A stretch of 64,000 nucleotides of DNA, taken from positions 1 through 64,000 of IMG/VR virus record IMGVR_UViG_3300046542_000086; one strand, 5' to 3'. A model generated the notes under the pieces. That model did no database searches. It was given only the letters and a program-made list of their open reading frames with translations, and was not told the origin of the DNA. This stretch comes from a virus. The translations under genes were made by a program, and so were the position numbers. This document shows, in pieces, positions 22,624 to 32,732 of the stretch; the stretch's first letter is position 1, and every line of letters starts with the position of its first letter.

Positions 22624-25194
22624 TTATACCCATCCGTCTTTGATAGAGATAAAGTGACTGATGTCAACTTTAGACTCCAAGTAAAAGGCAATAGCCCGTT
22701 TTAAGAAGTTGTACTGGTAGATGTTCAACTCCACTACGCTGGACCGGTGGTGTGGATGGATACTGACGTACCGCGTGTCCACATCCTGCTTACACGGATC
22801 GAAATCCAGCAGGTACTCGTAAGAGGCCAGCCAACGCTTGATGTCCATGTCACCGTAGTGGGTCATCATCTGGTCGTCCCAGATCACTCCACTGATCAGG
22901 TCAAACATCACCTTGCACGCAAACGGGCTGAACACCTCGTAACGCTCAGTGATAACGTTTGGATCAGACACCTGTGGCTCAGGAAGCTTCAAGGTGAGGT
23001 AGTTGGAGATACTCGTGTCGATTGCCTGCGACTTAGCACGCAATGAGTAAGTGTTCTCGTCCACCAGATTACGCAACGGGACAACCACGTCATCAATCAG
23101 GTACGGGCTTCCGTTTTGCACGACGTTAGTGAGGTACACACCACTGTGCTCTTCTGCAAACTTCAGCTTGTCACGAGTCAGCGTCTTTCCACGCACGATG
23201 ATCCGCATGACTTTGTCGTCACGAATATCGAAGCGTTTATTACGACTGAGCAAACCTAGGTTCACAAAACCAAACTCAGCAGGTGGCTCCATCGACATGT
23301 CGTCGTCAGGGAAACCTGTTACCCGCACCACTACGTTCTGGGTGTCACCTGGGACCAAGAACTCGCGGTTCGTGATCGTGACGTACGGCCAGTTCAAGAA
23401 GTAGTCGAGACCTTCGATCAAGGCGTGTCGATTCAAGAACAGTTCGACCTTACCCATCCGCAGGTTCATCGGCTGGTTATAGTAGTTACCGTCGCTGCGC
23501 TTTTCAGTCGCTTTGATCGGGAAGTAGTACAACCCATCTGGAGCTGTGATGTTGACGCTGTAAGTCAGGAACTTGCGGTCATCACGTACAGCGGTATACC
23601 ACGACACTCGGTCGAGCATCCAGACCACTTTACCATCAACGAAGGTGTAGTCAACGTCTTCCACCGCCGTGACCCAGTTATACGACGGCGTACCAGCCAC
23701 CATCGAACACTTGTAGTATCGATAGTTGTAGACCGGATCAATCGTCGTGGTCAGGGCGTTATAGACAGTGTCCAAGATCTCAGAACCTGTCCCCACCAGA
23801 GCCTCAACCAAACGACAGTCGACGTTACGTGGGTTGTAGTAGACCCCGGAGGTGTGAGGATAGATCCCCAATAGCAAACCGTCAGCGTCAAACTCGTAGC
23901 ACGTCGCCGCACTCTGCAAACCGTAAGGCATGGTCGCAAAGCGGTCACGGGTGAGTACTGTCACCTTCTGTGGCGTGTCAGCAACCAACTTACTGATGGC
24001 GTTGTAGCCATAAGCGTTCTGTACCAACTCACGAGTAATCCCAGGACCTAAGTCCCGCATCACTTTAGGGTACATGGCTGCTTCGAGGTTGTCGGCTCGC
24101 CAAACGGCTACAGTCGATTCAATCCCGAGCATGGCTTTAGGGATGTCTGCCGCACTGAGTTTGTACAACTCTTTAATGCGGGAGTTCTCATTCACCAGCG
24201 GACGTTTCCATCCTGACTCACGAATGCACAACCGAACCGTGATGTCTGAGGGATTGGACCAACCTTCTTTAGCCGCAATGAAACCTGCCACGTAAGGCAC
24301 TACAATCGAGTAGTCCTTGTGCGTGACCATGCGCATCGAGTCTTCCTGATTGCGGTGATGGAACACCCCAGTAAAGCGACCGTTGGTCTCTTTCTTGATC
24401 AGGTAGATGTCAATGTCATCGCAGTAGTCGATCGTTTCCTGTTGGTCAGCGGTGTAGTGCAACAGGTACTTGAACTTATTGTCCAAGCTACTGGTGAACG
24501 TACTGAGCCCACTGATCGGCAAGTCTACTACCCGACGAATTGTCGAATCGTAAACGTACTCCAACACATCCCCCACCTTGTAGCGGTTAGGTTGGAAGTC
24601 GTCGACCAGATAGCCGTTGCAGTAAGCGTAGGTGTGACCCAACTTAGCTTTCCAAGCGAGGTACTCACGTTGGAAGGTTAGCAGGCGACCAGAGTCTCCA
24701 TCGAACGTGTAGCCATTAACGACCACAGAGTTCGCCACGTTGTACGAACGTTCAGAAGCCAAGTAGGCGTTGGAGTAAACCCGGAAGAACACGGGCTCGT
24801 TGTACAGGCTATCAAACTGCTCGTTACGCTTAATGGCGATCACGAGGTTTCGATCACCCATCACTTGGAAATACGCCAAGTGGCGAGGAATCTGAACACC
24901 GTCGTTGTTGTACAGATCCACCATCATCTTCGCCTCATTACAGACGACGGAGAACGGGGTCCAGGTCTTCCACGAGTCAACCAACCCGAGGAGCTTAGGA
25001 TGAATCTGTCCAATCCAGTAAACGTTGAAGGTATCGGTGCGGTTTGGCAACACGATGGTTTGCCATTCTACATCGACCAAACGAGTAGTACCGTACGGCC
25101 CAGTGATGTGTGCCAAACGGTAGATGTATTGATAGTCCTGATCGGGAGTGCACCAGACATTGTCTAGCGCGTGCTCAATCAAGAAATCAGACAT
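22624..25194 (-). CDS. Virion structural protein (856 aa)
   Basis: Beta-rich, tyrosine- and aspartate-rich protein, typical of tail or baseplate components. It overlaps the 303-aa gene by 8 bases at its start. No catalytic motif is visible. The structural call rests on size, composition and position in the sheath-terminase cluster. Confidence 0.68.
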   Translation of the reverse strand: MSDFLIEHALDNVWCTPDQDYQYIYRLAHITGPYGTTRLVDVEWQTIVLPNRTDTFNVYWIGQIHPKLLGLVDSWKTWTPFSVVCNEAKMMVDLYNNDGVQIPRHLAYFQVMGDRNLVIAIKRNEQFDSLYNEPVFFRVYSNAYLASERSYNVANSVVVNGYTFDGDSGRLLTFQREYLAWKAKLGHTYAYCNGYLVDDFQPNRYKVGDVLEYVYDSTIRRVVDLPISGLSTFTSSLDNKFKYLLHYTADQQETIDYCDDIDIYLIKKETNGRFTGVFHHRNQEDSMRMVTHKDYSIVVPYVAGFIAAKEGWSNPSDITVRLCIRESGWKRPLVNENSRIKELYKLSAADIPKAMLGIESTVAVWRADNLEAAMYPKVMRDLGPGITRELVQNAYGYNAISKLVADTPQKVTVLTRDRFATMPYGLQSAATCYEFDADGLLLGIYPHTSGVYYNPRNVDCRLVEALVGTGSEILDTVYNALTTTIDPVYNYRYYKCSMVAGTPSYNWVTAVEDVDYTFVDGKVVWMLDRVSWYTAVRDDRKFLTYSVNITAPDGLYYFPIKATEKRSDGNYYNQPMNLRMGKVELFLNRHALIEGLDYFLNWPYVTITNREFLVPGDTQNVVVRVTGFPDDDMSMEPPAEFGFVNLGLLSRNKRFDIRDDKVMRIIVRGKTLTRDKLKFAEEHSGVYLTNVVQNGSPYLIDDVVVPLRNLVDENTYSLRAKSQAIDTSISNYLTLKLPEPQVSDPNVITERYEVFSPFACKVMFDLISGVIWDDQMMTHYGDMDIKRWLASYEYLLDFDPCKQDVDTRYVSIHPHHRSSVVELNIYQYNFLKRAIAFYLESKVDISHFISIKDGWV

Positions 25195-26098
25195 TCAAGG
25201 CCTCGATTAGACGTGAAACGTTCAGGAGGAAACTCTTGCCTGCGTTGTTACGATCGGACGCTTGAACGATCTTGGCAACACCCGAGTTACGGTAGCTGCG
25301 ATCCAACAGAGACATGTACACCATCGCCAAAAACGTCGGGACGTGTTCCAGTGCCACAGCCATGGTTTCTTTCTGGTTCAGACCAAACCAACCACCGCCA
25401 ACAATAGCGAACAACAGTGGAACGTTGAGGTTCTCACCGCGCTTGTTGTTCAGCACTTCTTTAAGCACTGCAACGAAGTCTTCTGGACCGTCCATGTGAC
25501 GCAATGAAGCGGCGTGATCGAATACCACGTCGGCTGGAATGCGGGTAGCTCGAGCTACTTTCAACGCAATCTTTTGCAGTTCACGCTCGTCGAGTTCTTC
25601 GGCAGGACGGAACATACAAGCGTACCAAACGGCAGCAGTCATGGTGATCAGCATTTGTTCTTGCGGACTGAACATCAAACGCTTGGTGATGTTCTCACCG
25701 AGGTAACGGGCAAACACGGTCATGGGGAGATCACCCAAACCAGCCATGTCTTCTACACCGTAACGGTGGGCATAAACAGTCAGTGCAGCACGCACCATGT
25801 TGAAGTTGTATTCACCCATGTTGCTGATGCTCAGCTCGTCACCCTTACGACCACGAGTGTAACCCCGTACGTCCAGAATCACCATCTCGCTGCCGTCACG
25901 CGACTTGAAGAACAGTGGGTGAGCAAAGCCGGGTACTTCTTTGTTCTCAGGACTCACGCCCCAGACGCAATTGATGTACTTACCATTCAGCTTCAGAGGT
26001 TGCAGCTCGCCTTCAATCTCAGCGAGGGACAGAGCCTTTTTAATGCCGTCCATTTGGTACCCAGCACAGGGTTTTGTTTCATACGGTGAGATCTTCAT
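25187..26098 (-). CDS. Virion structural protein (303 aa)
   Basis: Mixed helical protein read divergently from the sheath gene. It heads the minus-strand cluster that runs through two large structural genes to terL. Equivalent position to phiKZ gp28 by gene order (inference). No motif is recognised. Confidence 0.65.
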   Translation of the reverse strand: MKISPYETKPCAGYQMDGIKKALSLAEIEGELQPLKLNGKYINCVWGVSPENKEVPGFAHPLFFKSRDGSEMVILDVRGYTRGRKGDELSISNMGEYNFNMVRAALTVYAHRYGVEDMAGLGDLPMTVFARYLGENITKRLMFSPQEQMLITMTAAVWYACMFRPAEELDERELQKIALKVARATRIPADVVFDHAASLRHMDGPEDFVAVLKEVLNNKRGENLNVPLLFAIVGGGWFGLNQKETMAVALEHVPTFLAMVYMSLLDRSYRNSGVAKIVQASDRNNAGKSFLLNVSRLIEALNV

Positions 26099-26308
26099 TC
26101 GCTCAGGTCCCCAGTGGAATGTAGGTGTAAAAGTTTACTAAACCGACATATATACATTTTAACTTAGAATAGTATGATGTATTCCATCGGTACGGTAACT
26201 ATACCATTCAAGTCAATTCTCTCTCTAAAGGACCATGGCCTTGAAAGATGAGAGATTTGAGTGGGTTCCCAAAGCGGTAACTTAGATAGATCTATCACAG
26301 GAGCTGTT
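26099..26308. other. Divergent intergenic region
   Basis: AT-rich spacer between the 303-aa gene (minus) and the sheath gene (plus). Promoters for both should lie here, for example around the AT-rich stretch 26140-26185, but no motif is certain. Confidence 0.4.
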
Positions 26309-28366
26309 ATGATCAATATCAGAAACGCTGCTCCTCGCGCAATCCTGAAGGGCTTCAAAGATGAGAGCGGTCGTGCTCCGGTTGTAGAACCGGAACAGCT
26401 TCCTTCTCACTTGGCGCACTCGTTCATCTTCGCTGAACGTGGTACGCTTTTGCCCCAACTGGTTGTCGGGGACAGCCTGACTACTACTTACGGTGCCAAG
26501 TCATTCGACTACCGTTCGAAGTTTGCCAACCACCAAACCGTGCTGGTTAACACCATCAATGGCGAGGGCAACTCGCAGATGGTTCAACGTCTGGTTCCAG
26601 ACGATGCCGCGACTGCAACGCTGGTTCTGTGGCTGGACGTGGTGGAAGATAACGTTCCCCAATTCGAGCGTAACACCGACCTGTCGTTTAAGCTGTCACA
26701 GCTGAACGAACGCATTCCTACCGCGACCGTGGTGCTCGGTCACCGTGTGCGCTGGGCTGTTGAAGTTCTCCCTGAGGGTAAAGCCCTGAGTGAGCTGGTT
26801 CCGAAAGTTGGTAGCCTGACTTCGGTTCTGAACAGCAGCCAATCCCAGATGTACCCAATCCACGCGTTCACCGTTGCCTCCCCAGGCTCGTACGGTAACC
26901 TGGTTGGCGTCCGTCTGTCAGCTCCGACTACCGTTTCGGCTTCACCAATCGACGATGCCACCGTAGATGCGGCGAAAGCCTATATGTACCGGTTCGCGAT
27001 GGTTGAACGTCCAGACGAATTCTCCACCCCGAATGTGAAAGAAACAATTCAGGGTGAGCAGTCGGTTGACTTCACCTACAAGGCTGGCGTAATCAACCGC
27101 AACGACAAGCTGGTATCTGTCGATGACGTGTTGCTGCAATCGTGGAACGCTTCGGCGATCAACGGTATCCCAGCGACCGTGGGCGTGATCAACGATCACC
27201 ACGTTTACCACGATCACATCGCTACTCTGCTGGCTCAGTTCCAAGCTGCTGAAGCCGAGTTCGATCTGATCTCTGACCTGGACGAAGACGTACACCTCTT
27301 CAACTTCGTCGGCGGTACCTCGATCCAAAACGTACCGTACTACTCGTACGTCGTTGAAGGTCCTGCGTCCGGTGGGGTGCTCCTGTCCGAAACCTCCAGC
27401 CACTACGCCAAAGGTGGTGCTGACGGTACCCTGGACTTCGCTACTTTCGACGCACTCGTTGCTAACGCCACCGCCAACTACGGCGACCTGGCTGGCTTCG
27501 ATTTCCTCGATACCGCGATCTACCCTCAGAGCTGCATCTACGATACCGGCTTCACGCTGGACACGAAGAAGAAGCTGCTGACCGTACTCGGTCGTCGTAA
27601 AGACATGTGGGTCGTGCTGTCGACTCAAGACGTGTCTGCCAAACAGAACACTCCGTCTGAAGAATCGAGCATCGCGGTTGCCCTGCGTACTGCTGCTCGT
27701 ATGTACCCAGAATCGGAAGTTTACGGTACCCCGGTTTGCCGTGCTATCGTGATCGGCCACTCTGGCTACCTGATCAACTCCCAATGGACCAAACTGACCC
27801 CGCTGACCATCGAGTTCGCGGCCAAGTCGGCTCGTTACATGGGTGCTGGTAACGGTATCTGGAAATCGGCTTCGTCGTTCAGCATCTCCCCAGCTAACCA
27901 AGTCACCATGTTCCGTGACGTAAACGCCAGCTTCAAGAAAGCTGACGTCCGTTCACAAGACTGGGACACTGGTCTGGTGTGGGTACAGAACTACGACCGC
28001 CGTAGCCTGTTCTTCCCGGCGTTCCAAACTGTGTACGATGACGACACCTCGATCCTGAACAGCTTCTTCAACATGGCTATCGCCGTGGAGCTGGAAAAGA
28101 TCGCAGACCGCGCCTGGCGTGATCTGGTCGGTATCGACAGTCTGACCCCAGAGCAGTTCATCGCTCGTTCCAACCGCATCATCAGTCAAGCCGTAGCTGG
28201 TCGTTTCGACGGTCGTGTAACGATTGAGGTAGATACTTTCCTCACCGCAGCCGACACCCAGCGTGGTTACTCGTGGTCGTGTAACATCATCATGTACGGT
28301 AACAACATGATGACCGTTGGTTCGTTCACCATCGTTGCCCGTCGTCGTGAGGATCTCGCACAATGA
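26309..28366 (+). CDS. Contractile tail sheath protein
   Basis: 685 residues, close to the phiKZ sheath (gp29, about 695). The C-terminal third has the sheath-type features: DDTSILNSFFNMAIAVELEK, then DRAWRDLVGIDSLTPEQFI, and a final strand region. Start at ATG 26309 with GGAG 5 bases upstream. The tube gene follows with a 4-base overlap, as in phiKZ. The sheath contracts to drive the tube through the envelope. Confidence 0.85.
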   Translation: MINIRNAAPRAILKGFKDESGRAPVVEPEQLPSHLAHSFIFAERGTLLPQLVVGDSLTTTYGAKSFDYRSKFANHQTVLVNTINGEGNSQMVQRLVPDDAATATLVLWLDVVEDNVPQFERNTDLSFKLSQLNERIPTATVVLGHRVRWAVEVLPEGKALSELVPKVGSLTSVLNSSQSQMYPIHAFTVASPGSYGNLVGVRLSAPTTVSASPIDDATVDAAKAYMYRFAMVERPDEFSTPNVKETIQGEQSVDFTYKAGVINRNDKLVSVDDVLLQSWNASAINGIPATVGVINDHHVYHDHIATLLAQFQAAEAEFDLISDLDEDVHLFNFVGGTSIQNVPYYSYVVEGPASGGVLLSETSSHYAKGGADGTLDFATFDALVANATANYGDLAGFDFLDTAIYPQSCIYDTGFTLDTKKKLLTVLGRRKDMWVVLSTQDVSAKQNTPSEESSIAVALRTAARMYPESEVYGTPVCRAIVIGHSGYLINSQWTKLTPLTIEFAAKSARYMGAGNGIWKSASSFSISPANQVTMFRDVNASFKKADVRSQDWDTGLVWVQNYDRRSLFFPAFQTVYDDDTSILNSFFNMAIAVELEKIADRAWRDLVGIDSLTPEQFIARSNRIISQAVAGRFDGRVTIEVDTFLTAADTQRGYSWSCNIIMYGNNMMTVGSFTIVARRREDLAQ

Positions 28367-29223
28367 GCCGATTAGCCGATACGATCCTTGATAACAAGGC
28401 GTACAACCAGTACGGTCGTCAGGCCATGGTTGACATCCGTAAGGGTGGTCAGAATGGTGTAGCACCAGATTTCTCGACGTATGTCAGCAACGCTGCGTAC
28501 GTTCGCCGGAACCTGATCGCGATCTTGATCGAGGCCCCTCGGGGCTTCCAAGATCTCGAGAACCCGGACTACTGGGTTTCGACCCTGAAGAACCTGGTTG
28601 AGCTGGCACCGAAGTCCATTGAAGGTCTCGTACAGACCCTCAGCGTTGAGCACATCGAAAACCCATTCGGTGGCGCTGGTGAGATGCAACAAGACATCTC
28701 CAACGTTACCCGTGCTCGTTCGAGCCCGTCGTTCACCTGGACCGAGAAATACGGTAAGTCGGTAGCGACATTCCTGAACGGTTGGGTACTCAACCTGATC
28801 ATGGACCCAGAAACCAAGTACCCTCGTGTGGTCAACAACGCTGAAAAGCCGACTGACCTGCTGCCGGATTACACTGGCATGACGGTACTGTTCCTGGAGC
28901 CAGATCCAACTGGCACCAAGGTGATCACCGCATGGCTGTCTACCAACATGCGTCCAAACAGCAACGTAGCTGAAATCACGGGTAACCGTGACGTAACTGC
29001 CGCGCTACAAGGTCAGGACTACAGCGTGGAGTTCACTGCTCTGACTCAGGTCGGTGAAGGCGTAAATACCTTCGCTCAAGAGCTGCTGGACAACATGACT
29101 CTGACTGGTGCTAACCCTAACCTGCAAGAAGCGTTCGTTCGAGAAATCGACGCCGACGTTAAAGCCGGTGAATCGGGTTACGCCGAACAGATCAACAAGA
29201 TGGCCTCCTCGGCGATCTCGTAA
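28363..29223 (+). CDS. Tail tube protein
   Basis: 286 residues, directly after the sheath with a 4-base overlap (ATGA). The order sheath then tube and the size match phiKZ gp29-gp30. The sequence is beta-rich. Together they form the contractile tail. Confidence 0.8.
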   Translation: MSRLADTILDNKAYNQYGRQAMVDIRKGGQNGVAPDFSTYVSNAAYVRRNLIAILIEAPRGFQDLENPDYWVSTLKNLVELAPKSIEGLVQTLSVEHIENPFGGAGEMQQDISNVTRARSSPSFTWTEKYGKSVATFLNGWVLNLIMDPETKYPRVVNNAEKPTDLLPDYTGMTVLFLEPDPTGTKVITAWLSTNMRPNSNVAEITGNRDVTAALQGQDYSVEFTALTQVGEGVNTFAQELLDNMTLTGANPNLQEAFVREIDADVKAGESGYAEQINKMASSAIS

Positions 29224-29228
29224 GTCTG

Positions 29229-29268
29229 GTATTAAAGCGGGGGCCTTCGGGCTTCCGCTTTATGCCGT
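29229..29268 (+). terminator. Terminator after tail tube gene
   Basis: AAAGCGG and CCGCTTT pair around GGGCCTTCGGGCTT, followed by TTTATGCC. Confidence 0.75.
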
Positions 29269-29307
29269 ATCTAATGAATAAACCTAACCCAATAAGGATT
29301 TGGCAAC

Positions 29308-30579
29308 ATGGCCCTTAATGAATACTTTGAAGAACCCCCAGTAGCCAAGAGCGCACTGGATAGCTACGATGCTCTGCGTGTGGTGGCCCGTGACCGTCAG
29401 GTTGATCCATTCGTACATGACGACAACCTCGATGCTTTGGCTGATGACGTGGACACTTTCGTGGCTAGCGTTGAGTCGATCATTGACTCAGGTCAGTGCA
29501 GTAAAGGTACAGCGGCCATGGTGTACGCCTCGCTGGAAAGCATCTCCACGCGCATGGGGATCGTTCTGGAACTGCCATCGCTGGAGTCGGATGACCATAG
29601 TCCTGAAGACATCCACACGATCGCTATGGAAGCTTTCACTGACATCCTCGGTCGTATCATCCAGGGTTACGTGAACAAGTACAAGACGATGTTCGCTGGT
29701 CTGATCATCCTCTTCCGTGGCCGTGCTAAGTTGGCACAGCGTCACAAGCGCCGCATTGGTGAATACCGCCAAGAGTGGAAAGACAAGGGTGACGAAATCT
29801 TCCAGATCCGTCAAACCGGTAGCGCTCTGGGTCTGATGACTCAGCAAGTGTTCTATGCGAACAACCGCGTAGTAACCGACCCGTTTGCCCAACTGTCTCA
29901 CGACATGGTGTTCTACCGCTGGTTCTTTGGTCCTTACTCGCGCAGTCTGGAACAAGCAGCCAACACGGTAGGTCAGACGTTCAAGTCTACCCGAATCAAT
30001 TCGGACAAAGACATTGAAACCTTGGCTGGCAAGATCGTCAAGCTCAAGCGTCCAGCACAACTGTTCGATCAGAAGTACCTGAACAAAGGTCCGATCCTGA
30101 TGAAGAACGTAGGCTTTACGGTAAAGACCAGTAAAGCTCCTCGTCCTGCTGGTCGTGGACCTGTCTTCGATCGTCTGGCTGAAATCTCCGGTAAAGAGCT
30201 GGTCTACCCAACTGCCAAAGTGTTGAAGCTAGCCTTCGACCCTAGCCAGATCTGGAAAGACGTCCACATCAAAACGGCTGACGTCGTGAAGTACCTGGAC
30301 ATGTGCGACGAGGCCTGTGACATCATCATCGACTACGTCGAGCGTATGAAGATCCACACTGCGCCGTACTGGAACATGGTTGACGACATGAAGCAGGCTG
30401 CTGATGCTGTTGACGGTCTGTCCAACACCAGCAAACGTGCCTTGAAGCAAGCGATTGGTTTCGGCGACTCGATCCGGTACCAGCACTTCTTCTTGGTCAA
30501 ACAGATGTCGATGGTGCTTAACGATGTGTCTATCGGGTGCACGTACTTCATCTCGCGTTTGATTGCTCGTTCGAAATGA
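29308..30579 (+). CDS. Probable head/inner-body structural protein (423 aa)
   Basis: The acidic N-terminal 110 residues contain several S/A-x-E sites (SVES, SLES), the type cut by phiKZ-like prohead protease; the rest is basic and helical. phiKZ inner-body proteins have removable acidic propeptides (known). Here the propeptide idea is inferred from the charge change. It follows the tube gene and has its own terminator. Confidence 0.55.
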   Translation: MALNEYFEEPPVAKSALDSYDALRVVARDRQVDPFVHDDNLDALADDVDTFVASVESIIDSGQCSKGTAAMVYASLESISTRMGIVLELPSLESDDHSPEDIHTIAMEAFTDILGRIIQGYVNKYKTMFAGLIILFRGRAKLAQRHKRRIGEYRQEWKDKGDEIFQIRQTGSALGLMTQQVFYANNRVVTDPFAQLSHDMVFYRWFFGPYSRSLEQAANTVGQTFKSTRINSDKDIETLAGKIVKLKRPAQLFDQKYLNKGPILMKNVGFTVKTSKAPRPAGRGPVFDRLAEISGKELVYPTAKVLKLAFDPSQIWKDVHIKTADVVKYLDMCDEACDIIIDYVERMKIHTAPYWNMVDDMKQAADAVDGLSNTSKRALKQAIGFGDSIRYQHFFLVKQMSMVLNDVSIGCTYFISRLIARSK

Positions 30580-30580
30580 C

Positions 30581-30629
30581 GGCATAAAGACCAAAAAAAA
30601 GGAGGGCCCGAAAGCCCTCCTTTTATGCC
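30581..30629. terminator. Bidirectional terminator with GGCATAAA/TTTATGCC arms
   Basis: GGCATAAA and TTTATGCC flank GGAGGGC/GCCCTCC with CCGAAA in the loop. It lies between convergent genes ending at 30579 and 30623. The best example of the shared motif. Confidence 0.85.
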
Positions 30630-31009
30630 GCCTTACGTAGACGGTGTCCTAACACCAACTCGTGTACAAGGTAGAATAGCTCTAGTTCAACAAGATACTC
30701 TTTGTCCAATGACCATGGTCTGATGTAGTTGTTCTTAAGGGAGTAATCGTAGAACTGTTGGTAGCACTGAGCCTTCTCAGGCCAGCGATCACTGAATGCC
30801 AAACACCACTGGAAGTAGAACACCACCAACGGATTGTTCCCACAGACTTGATGCACCCTCATGGGTCGTAGTTCTTTATGGAACTCTGCCACTAAGGAGT
30901 TGAACTCCTTGTGTTCGGTATCTGTACGTCCCCGCAGATCAACCGAATCGTAAAGGATCACCCCATCCATTACAGCAACCAACATTGTTCTGTAGCGATC
31001 AACGTCCAT
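30623..31009 (-). CDS. Hypothetical protein (128 aa)
   Basis: Aromatic-rich soluble protein (VVFYFQWCLAF, QQFYDYSLK) of unknown function. It has a long leader of 38 bases to the next gene. No motif is seen. Confidence 0.7.
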   Translation of the reverse strand: MDVDRYRTMLVAVMDGVILYDSVDLRGRTDTEHKEFNSLVAEFHKELRPMRVHQVCGNNPLVVFYFQWCLAFSDRWPEKAQCYQQFYDYSLKNNYIRPWSLDKEYLVELELFYLVHELVLGHRLRKAA

Positions 31010-31047
31010 GCCCCAACCCCTAACATAGCCTCAATTATACAGTAGGC

Positions 31048-31404
31048 TTAGATTTCACCCATGTACACGCAGTCAAGACCCTTCTCGACAGCGTAAGCTT
31101 GAATCTTCAGCACACACAAGTGACGATGACAGAATACCCCAGCTCGACACATACAGGCTATGGCTACCTTACCGTGTTCAAAGAGCGCAGCCCATTCTTC
31201 GGGACTGGTCTCTTGGGACTGGTTCAGGATGTCGTTGTAGAGTTCTGCGTATTCGTCTTGCGACATGCTCCCGTACTTGTAGGAATGTACCATCCACTTG
31301 GTAGGGGAGAAGGCTGTTTCTTTTTTGAAGGTGGTGTCCACAAAGTGAATACCCAGTGGTGCACAGCGTCGCCACTGACCCATTTGGATTGTATACAGTT
31401 CCAT
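31048..31404 (-). CDS. Cys/His-rich hypothetical protein (118 aa)
   Basis: The segment ACMCRAGVFCHRHLC near residue 87-101 has four cysteines and two histidines and could bind metal. A similar CxCKxGxFCHR pattern occurs in phage proteins of unknown function as I recall. Otherwise unknown. Confidence 0.7.
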   Translation of the reverse strand: MELYTIQMGQWRRCAPLGIHFVDTTFKKETAFSPTKWMVHSYKYGSMSQDEYAELYNDILNQSQETSPEEWAALFEHGKVAIACMCRAGVFCHRHLCVLKIQAYAVEKGLDCVYMGEI

Positions 31405-31432
31405 TTCGACCTCAACAAAAAAATAAGACTCA

Positions 31433-31465
31433 GCATAAAAGCGGTAGGGTTGGCCCCTACCGCTT
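31433..31465 (-). terminator. Terminator with GCATAAA flank
   Basis: AGCGGTAGGG and CCCTACCGCT pair around TTGGC, with GCATAA on the far side, just after the stop at 31480. Confidence 0.75.
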
Positions 31466-31479
31466 TCACACTTTAGTAC

Positions 31480-32355
31480 TTAGGCCTTGGCCAGAGCTTC
31501 AGCAGCACGCTTGTTGATGCCGTCGCGGACTTTCTTCAGCGAACCCTTGTTCGCATGAGCGTTAACGCCGTACTTCATGTTGACGATGCCGTACTTGACG
31601 ACGGTCGCGTTTGGATCACGCACTTCGCCTTCTTTCGGGATGCCGCCAGCTGGGTACTCTTTCGAGCGCTGGATGGTGCCGGCCAGGGAGTCACTGCCGC
31701 AGCCGAATTCGACGCTCAGTTGTTCCAGCTTGTCGTCAGCCTGGAACGCCGGGATCGCGATGTTTGCCAGAGCTTCAGCAGTACCGGCAACCAGGTCGCT
31801 GGTGTGGTCCTGGTAAACCTTGACGAGTTCCGGGGTCAGGGTTTCAGGCAGCAGCTTGGTGTACAGATCGCTGCTGACTTCGACGATGCCCGCTTCACCG
31901 ATTTTCATTTCGGCTTGGATAGCTGCGGCCAGGTCCAGAACGTTCTTTTTGATGTCGCTCATTGCACGATTTCCTTGCGGTTGATTTGGTGTATCTGAAT
32001 TTTGAGGGGTAACTACATACTCTTGTTCATCACAGTAATCTTTTACTGATAGATTATCGAGCGGTGTAGCGTTGACTAAGGCTCCAACAACGACTTTATC
32101 AATGATCGCTTTGATCTCGTCGGCGTCGAGTTCCCTAGGTTCAGGGTACGTAACCCTGATTACATCTGCCATCTCTGTGACGATCTCGAGTTGATTGTCA
32201 CTATCGATGTTGTCGAACCAGCCGTCAAAGCCTCCACGACAGCTTAGGTTAAACAGGATGTCCTTTGCTGCTTGGTTAGCTGGATCAGAGAGATCGAGTT
32301 TAGTGAAGGGATCTCCATCATCCTCGTCCTCATCCAGATCGTAATTAGACATCAC
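31480..32355 (-). CDS. Early two-part protein (291 aa) with internal start
   Basis: The first 125 residues are acidic and distinct from the last 160, which begin at an internal ATG (31962) with AAGGA 9 bases upstream. The C-terminal part has a regular helical repeat-like start (MSDIKKNVLDLAAAIQAEM). A full-length and a short product of about 160 residues are both possible. The gene is headed by an early-type promoter at 32398. No function is recognised. Confidence 0.68.
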   Translation of the reverse strand: MMSNYDLDEDEDDGDPFTKLDLSDPANQAAKDILFNLSCRGGFDGWFDNIDSDNQLEIVTEMADVIRVTYPEPRELDADEIKAIIDKVVVGALVNATPLDNLSVKDYCDEQEYVVTPQNSDTPNQPQGNRAMSDIKKNVLDLAAAIQAEMKIGEAGIVEVSSDLYTKLLPETLTPELVKVYQDHTSDLVAGTAEALANIAIPAFQADDKLEQLSVEFGCGSDSLAGTIQRSKEYPAGGIPKEGEVRDPNATVVKYGIVNMKYGVNAHANKGSLKKVRDGINKRAAEALAKA

Positions 32356-32390
32356 ACGACTCCATAGACAATGGATTCAGCTAGTTATTG

Positions 32391-32420
32391 CACTTAGGTA
32401 ATATGTGTCTCAAATCTATT
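32391..32420 (-). promoter_or_regulatory. Early-type phage promoter (CATATTAC)
   Basis: Minus strand GATTTGAGACACATATTACC. It overlaps the stop end of the gene 32394-32732 and drives the 291-aa gene, showing that early units are nested in operons. Confidence 0.65.
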
Positions 32421-32732
32421 TGGATCAAGTCTTTCGAATACGGTTACGCTAGCAGCCTCCAGTAGCTTAGGCTCAGGTCGTTCTACCTCAAAGGTGTAAG
32501 GTAGTTCAACCCGCTTCCAAGGAACTGTTAGCTGGCCGCTCTTGTGGACATTCAATAGCAAGCGTTCTCTAGCGAGGATCACCCGGTTGTCGCTGAGGGT
32601 AATCTTAAGATTGTGCTTGATCCGTTTGTACTTACCACCGAGGATGTTCGTAATCCCAACCACCACAGCATCGAGGTGGATGATCCGATCGAGGACCTGT
32701 AGCTGATAAGGGTTCACAGTGACCCGACTCAT
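32394..32732 (-). CDS. Hypothetical protein (112 aa)
   Basis: Basic beta-rich small protein. Its start ATG overlaps the stop of the previous gene by one base (32732). The 3' end carries the promoter for the next gene. Function unknown. Confidence 0.7.
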   Translation of the reverse strand: MSRVTVNPYQLQVLDRIIHLDAVVVGITNILGGKYKRIKHNLKITLSDNRVILARERLLLNVHKSGQLTVPWKRVELPYTFEVERPEPKLLEAASVTVFERLDPNRFETHIT

